Positions 32,501 to 45,117 of a DNA stretch of 64,000 bases are shown piece after piece. The position numbers and the translations under genes were made by a program. The stretch covers positions 89,418,501 through 89,482,500 of the forward strand of contig NC_072800.1 of assembly GCF_028583425.1 (NCBI RefSeq), read 5' to 3'. Source of the DNA: Eublepharis macularius. Its lineage: Eukaryota > Chordata > Lepidosauria > Squamata > Eublepharidae. Position 1 is the stretch's first letter. Each line of letters opens with the position of its first letter. Under the pieces are notes generated by a model. It had not been told where the DNA came from and searched no databases. It saw nothing but the letters and a program-made list of their open reading frames with translations.

Positions 32501-35500
32501 GGTTAGGGTCGGAAAGAGTGACTGCCCCATGGTCACCCAGTGAATTTCACAGCAGAGTAGAGATTTGAATCTGGTCTCCTAGCTTCTGGTCCATCCCCTC
32601 AACCAATACTCCACACTGGCATCAGATGAACCTAGCTATCAAATGCTGTATTTATGTAATGTGATGAGAGACTTTAAAGAACACTATACTTGAATGAAGA
32701 TACAAGTTACAATTTGTAAAAGAGGGCAAATCCTTGGATGCCACAGCTAGGCAGAGTCACCAGTCAGTTGCAAGGGTCAAGGCTGAAAGCCCAGTGACCA
32801 GGGCTTTTTTTCTGGGAAAAGAGGTGGTGGAACTCAGTGGTGGAACTCAGGACTAGAGATGGGCACAAACGGCATGACGAACTTCAAAAACCCACGAAAT
32901 TGGTGATCGCACAATCACGATCCAGCGGTTCATGATTGTCCACAGCCAACAAACCAGCGTTCAGGAGAGGCCTGGTTCGGTGCGTTCGGCTGCGGTTCGG
33001 GAAGCCAGACAGTCAGGCGCCAGCAATCAATTCCCCTGGCAATGGAGCCGGGGGAATGCCTGGACTCTGTCTGCGCTCCTTCTGTCACCCTGGAAACCCG
33101 AATGGAAGCCCAGCTTACCTTGATCAGCAGGTCTTCCTTCCAACCACGGAGCTGCAAAGTGGTTACAAGTTGGGAGAAGACACCCAGGGGAGGGAGGGGG
33201 AAGGGAGTGTTCTGTAGCCATGGGCACTCCAATCTCATCCCTGCAAACCCTGATAGGCAGCTCTGACTGCCAAACACAGACCTCCTGCATTGCTCAATGC
33301 GACCTGTGCTTATAAATAGCCGTGGGCTCCCAGGCTGGGTTTAACTTTCAGCAAGCAGTGGAGTGGGACAGAGCTCTTGCTTGCCACTTGCTAGCCTTTG
33401 GGGAGAGAGACAGAGTATAATTGAGCTTGGATTTTTGTGGGAGTTTCCTGGGGGCCTTGGATTGGAGACGGTATAACTCCAAGATCCCTTTTGCAATCTT
33501 GTCGAAACTTGGGTGATGGCTGTAGGAGAGCCTGCAAAAGACTCCCCGGGAATATGAGCTCTCTAAGTGCCATGGGGGCCATTCTGTGCCCCACGAACTG
33601 TGAACCAGTTCGGCAACGGAAAATGTTCGTTGCAGTTCGCAATCTCGGGATCGTCGTCGGCACTGAACCGTGAACCGCTGGTTCGTTAAATTTTTTTGGT
33701 TCATGCCCATGTCTACTCAGGACCGCACAATGATGTCACTTTGGGTCAGCTGGAACAAGGGGGGAGTTTTTTAAAGTTTAAATCACACTCGGCGAAAATG
33801 GTCACATGGCCACCACTGTGCAGAGGGCAATCTAAACTCCCCTCTGTCTGGAGATCAGGGGGCAGTGCCACCGGTCATGTGACCATTTTCAAGAGGTGCC
33901 GGAACGCCATTCCACCACATTCCCACTGAAAAAAAGCCCTGCCAGTGACCCACGTGAGTGAAAGGAGGAATAGATAGGGCTGTTCAGGGCTTTCTCCAAA
34001 GCAGATCCAAGCACCCCCTCTGCAGTCTATTTTGGGCTATGGATCCAAACGGAGGCTTCCTTTTTCAAAAAGCATTTGTCACAAGGAACGTTCAAGCTCC
34101 TACTCACCTCTCCGTTCAAGAAACAATACAGAAGGGCAACAAAAAAGCCCTAAAAGGAAAAGGGAAAAAAAAAAAACCTGAGACACACAAAGTCTCATCA
34201 GCCGCCAATTAGATTAACCACATCAAGCGATGGGAGTACAGGATTGACCCTATAATCTGAAGGGCAGCCCTGGGGAAATTATATATAGCACAAAGATGAG
34301 CAACTGATAGCCCAGGAACCAAATCTGGTCCCTAAGGCTATTGTATTCCGCTTCCTGAAGTATTGCTAATTGCCACTTTTAAAATGTGAAGTAGATAAAT
34401 AAAGGTTTCTGAAACAGGAAAGCATGATGCTGTAAGAAACAGAGGCCACTGTCAGACGACACACCAAAGCTCTGTTTCTCAGGCGTCGTCTCGCAGCTTG
34501 TCTCCATGCTGACACACCTCCCTCCTCTCCTGCTGTGCATAGAAGGTGATTAAAAGCTTCTGGGTTAGGGAGGCCTTCAATCGCCCTCCAATTTCCTTCA
34601 ATGTCCCAATGCAGATACCCGTAGAAAACTGCAGCCCTTTTGGTTCCATGAACCAGAATGACAAACTGGGGTTAAAAGTTGCACATCTTAGAGCCAAGCT
34701 ACAAGTGACGCCTAACAGAGGTTGGACACTCGTCAGCTTCCCTCAAGTTTTGATGGGAAATGTAGGCGTCCTGGTCTTGCAGCTTGGCTCTCCATTTAAT
34801 TGAAGTTTACAGAGCGGCAGTCTATGGGAGGGAGAACATGCGGTCGGGACGGGAGTGCAGGCGTCGGACTCTCGCCGGGCGCCCCCCTTCCCCTCCTCTG
34901 GGGGTGTGTGTGTGGGTTTCTGTAAACTTCAATTAAATGGAGAGCAAAGCTGTAAGACCAGGATGCCTACATTTCCCATCAAAACTTGAGGGAAGCTGAC
35001 AAGTGTCCAAACTGTGTCAGGCATCACTTGTAGCTTGGCTCTTAGAGATTTGCCATGACATGAGAACGGGGTCAGCAAAACACCCCACATTTTACCATTA
35101 CATCTCTCTTGTGGGATATATCGATGACAAGAGACAGCTCGGAAAGAATTTGTGAGAGAGGCAACAGGAGCCTTACTTCCTCCCCTCTTGCTTTGCTCGA
35201 TCACTTGATTTTCTTCCCTGACCCCAGCCCACCCAGTTCTTCTTCACTCCCCAAACTTCCAAAATACCTCTGTCTCACAACCCTCCATACCAGAAGGTCT
35301 AGGGATCTCCTTTCTCACTTGTATCTGACAAAGGGAGTTTTGACTCTTGAAAACTTATACCATGAAAATCTTGTTGATCTTTAAGGTGCTACTGGACCCA
35401 AATCTTGCTTAATTTTTTCGCCCCACTCCCCAGTAGTGATTGCCTTCTTCAGCTCAAGGCCTTCCTTTCCCCAGATTCTGAGCATCAAACTTGCCTGAAA

Positions 35501-36841
35501 AGAGCCCAAGCCGAGTTCAATGTACAATCTGGCATCCGTCCCAGTACCCTCCGGAAAGAAGGCAAAGACAACATAATGTGCCCCAAAGAGAGGGATGAGG
35601 AATAGAGTGGATTTTGCCAGTCTCCTGAAAAAGAAAAGGATGGTGTAAGTCCAGTTCCAAATGATCCAGAGGAGTTAGCTGTGTTAGTCTGTAGTTGCAA
35701 AATAGTAGAGTCCAGTAGCATGTTTAAGACTAACCAATTTTATTGTAGCATAAACTTTTGAGAACCACAGCTCTCTTCGTCAGATGCATCATCAGCTTTC
35801 GAGAACCACAGCTCAGATGCATCGTCAGCTTTTGAGAACCACAGCTCTCTTCGTCAGATGCATCGTCAGCTTTCGAGAACCACAGCTCTCTTCATCAGAT
35901 GCATCGTCAGCTTTCGAGAACCACAGCTCTCTTCATCAGATGCATCATCAGCTTTCGAGAACCACAGCTCTCTTCGTCAGATGCATCGTCAGCTTTTGAG
36001 AACCACAGCTGTCTTCATCAGGTGCATCATCAGCTTTCGAGAACCACAGCTCTCTTTGTCAGATGCATCGTCAGCTTTTGAGGACCACAGCTCTCTTCAT
36101 CAGATGCATCTGACGACGCATCTGACAAAGAGAGCTGCGGTTCTTGAAAGCTTTGCTACAATAAAGTTGGTTAGTCTTAAACGTGCTGCTGGACCCTTTA
36201 CTACAGTTCAGAATGGGCGCTGATCCGAAATGGAAATATTTAGCAGAAAGCATCATTATCCTCCAAAGCCCCTCTCCTCATTCAGTGAAAGTGTTAAGAA
36301 ACTATTCCGTTCTCACAGTGCTTCCTGATTGGACAGCATCCTCCATATGGACAGGACATTATTTCAGCCTTTACTTGCCCTTAGTGGCATTCACATTTCG
36401 CTCAATCTGATCGGATACATAGTTTTCTCATGTCATCATCACATCGGGGACATGTTCCCTGATGACTCAATGGAACCTCCATTTTCAGAAGCAGTAACTC
36501 TCAATGTTGGAGGCCAGCAACAAGAGGCAGCTTTGGCTGCCGAGTCGTGCTTACAGGTCTTCTGGAGCTAATGGATGTCTCTGTTTAATAAAATGTGATT
36601 TATACGTCACTCCATGGAGGAAATTAATGTAGACTCCAATTGTTGGGGCTTAACAGTAGTGAGTTTAGTGAAAAAAAGGAAGGTTAGCAGTGTGCTTTTT
36701 GGTGAACGAATGAAAGAACGAAAAAATGAAGGAACGAAAGAACAAATGAAAGAACGAACGAACGAACGAATGAAAGAACAAAAGAACGAACGAACGAACA
36801 AACGAACGAACGAACGAACGAACGAACGAACGAACGAACGA

Positions 36842-36917
<76 letters not shown>

Positions 36918-39900
36918 ATACTTTGGGGTTTTTGAGCACTATACAGATAGCCCATAGGGCTCTCCTTTGCGGCACTTTTACCATACTTAGATTTTTTAAC
37001 CATTCCACAATATAGGAGAACATTTATGCTTGCAAGATTAAACTCTGTTCTTTCTCAAGTAATGCAAGGTCAAATGCAAAAGATTCCATATTCTGATAGA
37101 CTTTGCCACTGTGCTACAGGACAGATAGAAAGTTTTGAGCGTTGTTTTCTGGACTGCAATATTTTTCATAGTATTAGGGACGTGTGGATTACTCCTATTT
37201 TTTATGATAATAAAGGGTTGTCAACACCAGGCAAGGTTGAAAAAAAACTTTTGGAAGGCACGGACTTGGGAGTTACTCTGGCTGTTGCCAATTTTTTTGC
37301 CTATGTAATTAAATATAATGGATTTTACATGCAGTAAACATTAGGTAATTTTAAAATTATTTGTTTGTTGCAGTATTTAGTGTGGAATTGCTCACGGTCT
37401 CTTGGCCAAAAGAGCAGTATCATTAAAGGAAACTACTGAATAGGCCTTCTGAAGGCTTGTTTTTAGCCACTGCATGAAAAAAGATGCAAGACTTGTAAGC
37501 AGTTGGCCCAGCCTCTGCCATCTTTAATAGCCATTTAACATGGCTACTTGTGATATAAAATCACAAGGTCCCTGGATTAAAATGGCAGTTTTGATTGCAG
37601 CTAGGAGAATTCCAGCTAGTAGTTGCTGAGTCCCACCGGGGAGACCCAGGCATGAATGGAACGCCACATGTAAATGCAGAGTGACCAGTGGTGATTAGTT
37701 TTACAGGCTCCCCAGCCCCAAAAGGAATCCAGAGCAACAAAGGTCTCGTGGAGTCACCCCACTTAACACATTCCTTTCCCTCATTCCATGATTATATCTG
37801 TCCATGACTGAGGAGAAAATCAACAAGCATTCATAAGTATTTATAATTCATTCCTGGAAAGGTGCATTCCCCAGCTAAATTCATCAACTTAGCTCCAGTA
37901 GACTCCATTAACAAACTGCTCCTTTTGTGCAGTTCCAGAAGAGACTTTGCATTCTTTTTCACACGCCCTGGCAGCTAGCAGTCAAGGTAATCAAACCTTT
38001 ATTATTTCCTGGAACTGACCACTGGAGTCTTTGTTCCAACGGCTAGGTGGGTTCTCCCGCTTCAGAGCATGTTTTACCCTATAAGAGTAGTGCCCTTGCC
38101 CCATTCAAATAATACACGCTTCCAGGACCCCTGCTTCCAGGATGCTGCTCCCTTAGGGTTTCTTCCCTAAGACTCTCTCTCTGTACACGCTGTTCCTTTG
38201 AGGCACTGTTCCTTTGAGGTTGTCCTAAGCCCCTTGCTCTCCTGGCCAAGAACGCTGACATTTGAAGCTGCACTCTTCCTCCATGGCCTGAACTACTCTT
38301 CAGGATAGGTAGGTATACTTTGCCCTCCCTCACTCTATTCCAATTTCTGTCTAGCTTCCTAGAACTCTGTGTGTGTGTAACCATTTTTACTATTTACTCT
38401 TGCATATGTGTGTGTATTTTCCTCTTTTAATAAAATATTGCTTTTTGAACTTAAAGCACCAGCCTCGTCTGCTATCTGGGAAGGGACTCCGAAAAAATAG
38501 GTGGAAAAGATCCCATAGTTACCGCCTCTTGCATAGCCGTCTTCCTTGCTGCTAATCCCCCCCCCCTATTCTCTTATTTGCAAGGAGAGCAATTCAAGTA
38601 ACAGACTGGGTGAACCGTTGGTTCCGTCCCGCACTACAGCTCTTACATTCTTATGTATGTGGTTATGATAATTTTATTGTATTAAAAACTGTTACTTTGT
38701 TACCAGTTTGGGATGAGCTTCATACCGTTTGATCTCATGAAGCTGCCTTTAGCTGCATCAGACATTGGTTTCTCAAGCTCAGTGCTGTCTATTCTGACTA
38801 GTAGCGGCTCTTCTGATCTCGGGTGGAGGTCTTTTACGTTACCTGCTTTTTAACCAGAAATGTCAGGGACTGAAACTCTGGCCTTCAGCATGCAAAGTTG
38901 CTGACCCCAGCCTCGCTGTACTTCCCTTCCCCTTCTCTTGCCTTCCCCCCTCCTGTTTCTGTCATTTCTTTTTTTATCATATAAGGGTTTTTTTTCAGTT
39001 GACAAACTCACAGACATAAAACATAAGCTACGATCATACATTTACAATCATCCGCTACAGCCATTGTCTACAATTATCTAAGTCAAACATATTACATAAA
39101 CATTCATCTAAATCATACAAAAAATAAAAACTACTCTCATTTAAATCATATTGTCATCAATCAAATCATATATCTATATAGAACTTGCTTATATATGTTC
39201 TCAGGGTTTTTGGGGGGGGGAAGAGGTGGTGGAATTCAGTGGTGGAACTCAGGACCACACAATAACATCACTTTTGGTCAGCTGGAACAAGGGGGGAGTT
39301 TTTTAAAGTTTAAATTGCCATCAGTGAAAATGGTCACATGGCTGGCGGCCCCGCCCCCTGATCTCCAGACAGAGGGGAGTTTAGCTTGCCCTCCGCACCA
39401 CTCGGCGGCACAGAGGGCAATCTAAACTCCCCTCTGTCTGGAGATCAGGGGGCGGGGCCACCAGCCATGAGACCATTTTTAAGAGGTGCCGGACGCATTC
39501 CTGCTGAAAAAAGCCCTGTACATTCTTAATTTTACACTTCAATTTAAATATCTTTATTCTGTCTTTTCCGTCTATCTTCCTACCTCCAGTTCTGTTATTT
39601 CTTAAAAAGTTGCCAAGGCAAAAATCAACCGTCGCTTTGCACTGTCGAAGAGCATTTTTGGATTTTGGTGCGAACTGGGCAGTCTGGGCCTTGGCAAACA
39701 TGCATACATTTGCTACATTGTTGGTGCCCGATGTCTCCTGGCCATGTGGGGGAAGGGTTGGGTCACTTACACGAAATGCCTTGGATGTCTTCCTCCAGCC
39801 TCTGAAGATTTTAATTTCTGTACCAAAATTCGAATGACGTTCAGGAAAATAATGAAGTTCACCTGGAAAGATGGTGGTAGGAGAATCCAGATGTCAATCA

Positions 39901-42900
39901 GTGCAAAACACGTATCTGAAGAAGAGACCTCTGACTCTCAAAACTTATGCCCTGAAAATCTAGCTGGTCTCTAAAGTGCCACTGGACTCAAATCCTACTG
40001 TTCTACTGAAGTCCAACACAGCTACCTACCTAAAAGTAAACATGTTCGTTAAAGCTTATTTTGACCAGAAATCATGAACGCTTCTGAAATTATCTCAGTG
40101 TCTCCCTGGGGTTTGGATTTCTGGATTGTCAGATCTTGTTTTCTAAGAAAAATCAATGCATTAGAAACACTCCTTCCTTCCTTCCTTCCTTCCTTCCTTC
40201 CTTCCTTCCTTCCTTCCTTCCTTCCTTCCTTCCTTCCTTCCCTCCTTCACTCTCTGAATTTGAGATGAAGCACTACGCATGTACCATTTCCTACCATTTT
40301 CAGTTATTTCATTTATTTGTGTCTTCCAACATTCTCTGATGTGCACATCACAAAAAAGCAATCAAGGCATTCCAGTCATACCAAGATTCTTTTAGAGCAG
40401 TGTTTTACTGATGCATACAGACATATTTCTGTGGATTTATTATATGGGGTGGGGTGGGGGTGGGGGGGGACTTGATGTGATGGTGCATATAGCACTATCA
40501 TGGTTGAACATATCAATCACCCTGATTATGAATCAGACCTTTGGTTTATCAAGGTCAGTATGGTCCACTGCTTTTTCTTTGCTAAAAACGAGACGCTGAT
40601 ACTCATGTTGTTCTCCCCTCTCAGCCCAAGCTCAAAATGGCTAAGAGGTGCTGGTACTCCATAAAGAGGTGTCAGTACTCTATACCAACATGTACCTCCT
40701 GAAAAAAAGCCCTGATACTGTCAATTTGGACTGGCAGCAGCTCTCAGGTGGAGGTCTTTCACATCATTTACTATTTGATCTAACCTGGAATAGTAAAGAG
40801 TCCAGTAGCACCTTTAAGAATAACCAACTTAATTGTAGCATAAGCTTTCGAGAACCACAGCTCTCTTCGTCAGAAGCATCAGATGAAGAGAGCTGTGGTT
40901 CTCGAAAGCTTATGCTACAATAAAGTTGCATCAGATGAAGAGAGCTGTGGTTCTCGAAAGCTTATGCTACAATAAAGTTGGTTAGTCTTAAAGGTGCTAC
41001 TGGACTCTTTACTATTTTACAACTACAGACTAACATGGCTAACTCCTCTGGATCTCTAACCTAGAAGAGGCAGAGATTCAACTTGGGATCTTCTACCCAC
41101 AAAACTTCTTGCTTTCAATCCTGCTTAACCAGAAGCTGACTTGGGGGCCTTGAGCAAGCAGGACCAGTTTCCTAGGCAAGACCACTCATGGATCTGGGGA
41201 GGGGGGAGCAGAGCACTTTTCTGTCATGAAAGGAAACTGTTTGGATTGACCATGGCCATTTAATAACCTGTAAAGCAAAACTGAAACATGTTCGTCCATT
41301 CAAAAGGTTCTGAGCAAGTCCCTTGTTCCCTCTGCAACTGAAGACAATTGCTGGGCTTTCAGTACTTCAAAGAAATCGGCAGATCAAAAGGAAAACTCAC
41401 CAATACTGTAAACAAGATGGGTCCCTTGATAATCCACAGCACAGCAGAGCTCTCTTCCTCATCATCCCAGCATCTGAAAACGCCAGCGAAAGAAGGATGT
41501 ATTTGTTATCTTCACCCAGGGAGAAGAGATTGCTCCCCCGTTCAATGAACAAACCGTGACATGCTTCCAAGTGTGGAAAGGTAAGCCCTGAGCTAGATAG
41601 CTAAGCACAGTCGGCACTGGTTAGTATTTGGATGAGAGGCCACTAAGGAAGTCTAGGGTTACTACTAGAGATGGGCACGAACCAAAATACGAACCAAAAT
41701 TAAGCACAAACTAGGCTGGTTCGTGGTCCGTGAACTGCGGTTCGTCAGATCCCATTTCTGATGAAGTGCCACGAACTTTAGGCTGGTTCATTTTTTGGTT
41801 CGTGACTGCAGCCTGGTGCCAATCAATCAATTGCCTAGGCAACAGGGGATAGACTTCCTGCAGACCTTCTGCTGACCCGGAAGTGACGATTTTCTGAACC
41901 TGATGTGATGTTCTCACAAACCAAATGAACCGGTTCGCGAACCAGGGGCAGGTTCGTGAAAGTTTGTGGTTCGTGGTTCGTGAAATTTGACAAACCACAA
42001 ACTGCATGGTTCGGGTTTTTCCCGGTTTGTGCCCATCCCTAGTTGCTACACAGAGGCAGGCACTGGCAAACCACCTCTGTTCAACTCTTGCCTTGAAAAC
42101 CCTTGCGGGGCATCATAAGTTGGCTACGACTTGATGGCAATAATAACAATAACAACATTTAATTTATATACTGTCCTTCAGGACAACTTAATGCCACATT
42201 TGGAGCCGTTTACAAAGTGTGTTATTATTATCTTCACGACAACCAGTCTGTGAGGTGGGTGGGGCTGAGAGAGCTCTGAGAGAGCTGTGACTAGCCCAAG
42301 GTCACCCAGCTGGCTTCAAGCGGAGGAGTGGGGAATCAAACCTGGTTCTCCAGATTAGAGTCCTGCTGCTCTTAACCACGATGCCAAACTGGCTTTTCAC
42401 AAGGAATGGTACCCATTTGTCTCATGATCCCAGCCATACTTCTCTCAAGATAGTGGTGTGTAGTGGTTAAAGTGCTGGACTAGGATAAGGGAAGATCCAA
42501 ATCTTTCTTAGCCGCTGAACTCATTTTCTGACAATGAGACCTCTTATAGATGTCTTTTGTCAAAATAATCTAGACGAGGCTTCGTGCTTCTGCTTACCTT
42601 CCTAATACCTGGCCCATTGGAGCATACAGGCCCGCAGGTATCTGGTATGCTTCAGTGGGAAGAATAAGAGTTTGGGGTGTGCGTGTCTGAAAACTGGAAA
42701 AGGACCTGGAGTCAAACGAACCTTCTACCCAGTGCCATGGCCTTGACCTAAATTAAGGGGCCCTGAAGCTGCTATTTAAACACACACAGAGATCTCAGGT
42801 TGCCATCTAGGTGGACCCTGAGAAGTAGGCTCCACTGTAAATTCCAGAAGGAGCTGCTGCTAGTCTTGATGAAGAGAGCTGTGGTTCTCAAAAGCTTATG

Positions 42901-43055
42901 CTACAATAAAGTTGGTTAGGTTTAAAGGTGCTATTGGACTCCTTACAAGGGGCACAGTATTATATCTGTTTTTATAACTGATTTTAAGTTGTATTTTAAT
43001 CAGTGTTGTACCTCGCCCTGAGCCCGCTTGCAGGGAGGGAGGGTTAAAAATAAAA

Positions 43056-43094
<39 letters not shown>

Positions 43095-45073
43095 ACTCTC
43101 CCAGTTTTAGGGTGTACATTTGACTACTCCATTCAGCCAAACTGGAAACCTTCCTCCCGACTAAGAAGCCTTTCTTTCTTCGATCAGAGGATGATTCTGA
43201 AGGGGAGAGGAAGATGTCAAACTGCACCAAGGCAGAATGGCAGGTTCCAACCCAGTGGGGTAGAGGAGCGGTGGTCTCCAGGGATCTGGTTTTCCTAAAC
43301 TTCAGCCTGATGAGTTTGATTAGAATTATTCTTGTGTTGAGGAAAATATGGCATCGGCTCACCCAGTGTTCTGCTGGTAAATTCTGGCCAGAATCCATGC
43401 TGATGTAATGGTCAGGGGAGCACCTGAAAAAAAGAAAGGATAGTCTTAGAGTTTGATCCGGATCCCAAAAGTCCCCCCCCCTGCCACCGAGGTGGCAGGA
43501 AAGCAATACTGAAATCTCTCCTGGAGTCAACATGGGAAGTCCTGCTCCAGCCCCAGATGACTACCTCTGTGGGGTGGGGTGGCGGTCCAGACTAAGAGCT
43601 CACATCAGCTAAAGTTTGAGCGAGGAATGGTAAAAGGTAAAGGTAGTCCCCTGTGCAAGCACTGAGTCATTACTGACCCATGGGGGGACGTCGCATCACG
43701 ACATTTTCTTGGCAGACTTTTTACGGGATGGTTTGCCGTTGCCTTCCCTAGTTATCTACACTTTACCCCCAGGAAACTGGGTACTCGTTTTACCGACCTC
43801 AGAAGGATGGAAGGCTGAGTCAACCTTGAGCAGGCTACCTGAACCCGGCTTCCGCTGGGATCGAACTCAGGTCCTGAGCAGAGCTTGGACTGCAGTACTG
43901 CCGCTTACCACTCTGCACCACGGGGCTCTTATCGTTGTGATAACTTCCCCCACCGAACTCCCAGAATTTTAATGGAGGGAGATATTTTCCACCTGTTCAC
44001 ATTTTGGAGCTATGTGAGACTTTCACCATTTATGGCCGAACATCTTCTATTTATTACTTATATTGCATGGAGTCCATGCTGCTTTACACAATACAAGGAG
44101 GCCGGCTCCTGCCTCATGGACCTTAGGGGCACATTGGAGGGCAAAAATGGACCAGGAAAAGGCTCCAACCTTGGTTCACCTCTAGCCCCACCCCCGGATG
44201 GGGAGGAGAGGAGGGAGGAGAGGAAGAAGAAGGTCTGCCTCCACTTCTCGTCATGGACAGGGGAAGGGAAGGCTCTAGCTTGCTATGCTTTCTGCCCAGC
44301 CTGTGCCCTTCAACATGATGGGAGGGGGGAGTTAACAGCTGCTCAGGTCATGAGCAGAGCTTGGGCTGAAGTACTGTAGCTTACCACTCTGTGCCACGGG
44401 GGTCCACGGGGAGAGGAATGCTTCACCTGTTATATTTTCCCTCTACCGGTTTAGAAATAATACCATAGTTTGGATTATCTTGATCTTGGTCCCCAGACAG
44501 ACATCTTAGAAGGGCGTCACTCTGTTTAGGATTGCACCGTCAATCCAAGAGAACTGAAAACCTGCCTTTGATTCAGAAATGAGTATTGAAGGCCTGGCAG
44601 AATGTTACATGTACTAAAGCTTATTATTAATTACTTGAGAGTCACGCAGAGGGAAGTCAAGGTTGGACTGCAGGGGAAAATGTGATAATAATATCTATCA
44701 TTTTGGCAACTGGAAAGCATTGTATCAGTTAGGGGCGTTTCTTTACCCAATTGTATTGCTGATAGCTGTATTTATGTATAATTAATCTTTTATGTGCATG
44801 TCAGTTGAAGGAAATTATACTAACAATACTGCAGCTGCTAGCTGACCAGTCCTTTGTTAGGTTAATAGTACAGAATGGTCAACTAGTGTGACTCAACGAG
44901 CACCGTAATTGCTAAGAGATGACAGGCCATTCAAGCGTCCATCAGAGGTTGGAGAAGATGACCCTTCCCAGGGTGCGTAAGAAAAAAGAAACAGCAGGGT
45001 TGTGACAGAAAGAGGTGGGAGGAGGAGAGGGAAGAGATGGCTGGGAGATGGCTGAAACATATGAGCAATGTGG

Positions 45074-45117
<44 letters not shown>

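Noticed and set aside
35770-36105. CRISPR array, from regularly spaced repeats
   Set aside because: Head-to-tail 41-bp tandem units without unique spacers, in a vertebrate intron.
36614-37023. Long frames of KERK and FFLS repeats on both strands
   Set aside because: Translation of a tetranucleotide microsatellite.
43280-43350. Frame just below GHRHR exon 8 reading [19 protein letters not shown] on the - strand, like TM5 of a class B1 receptor
   Set aside because: The genuine TM5 exon ([13 protein letters not shown]) is at 39771-39862 with correct length, phase and splice sites; this stretch has no acceptor and is intronic.
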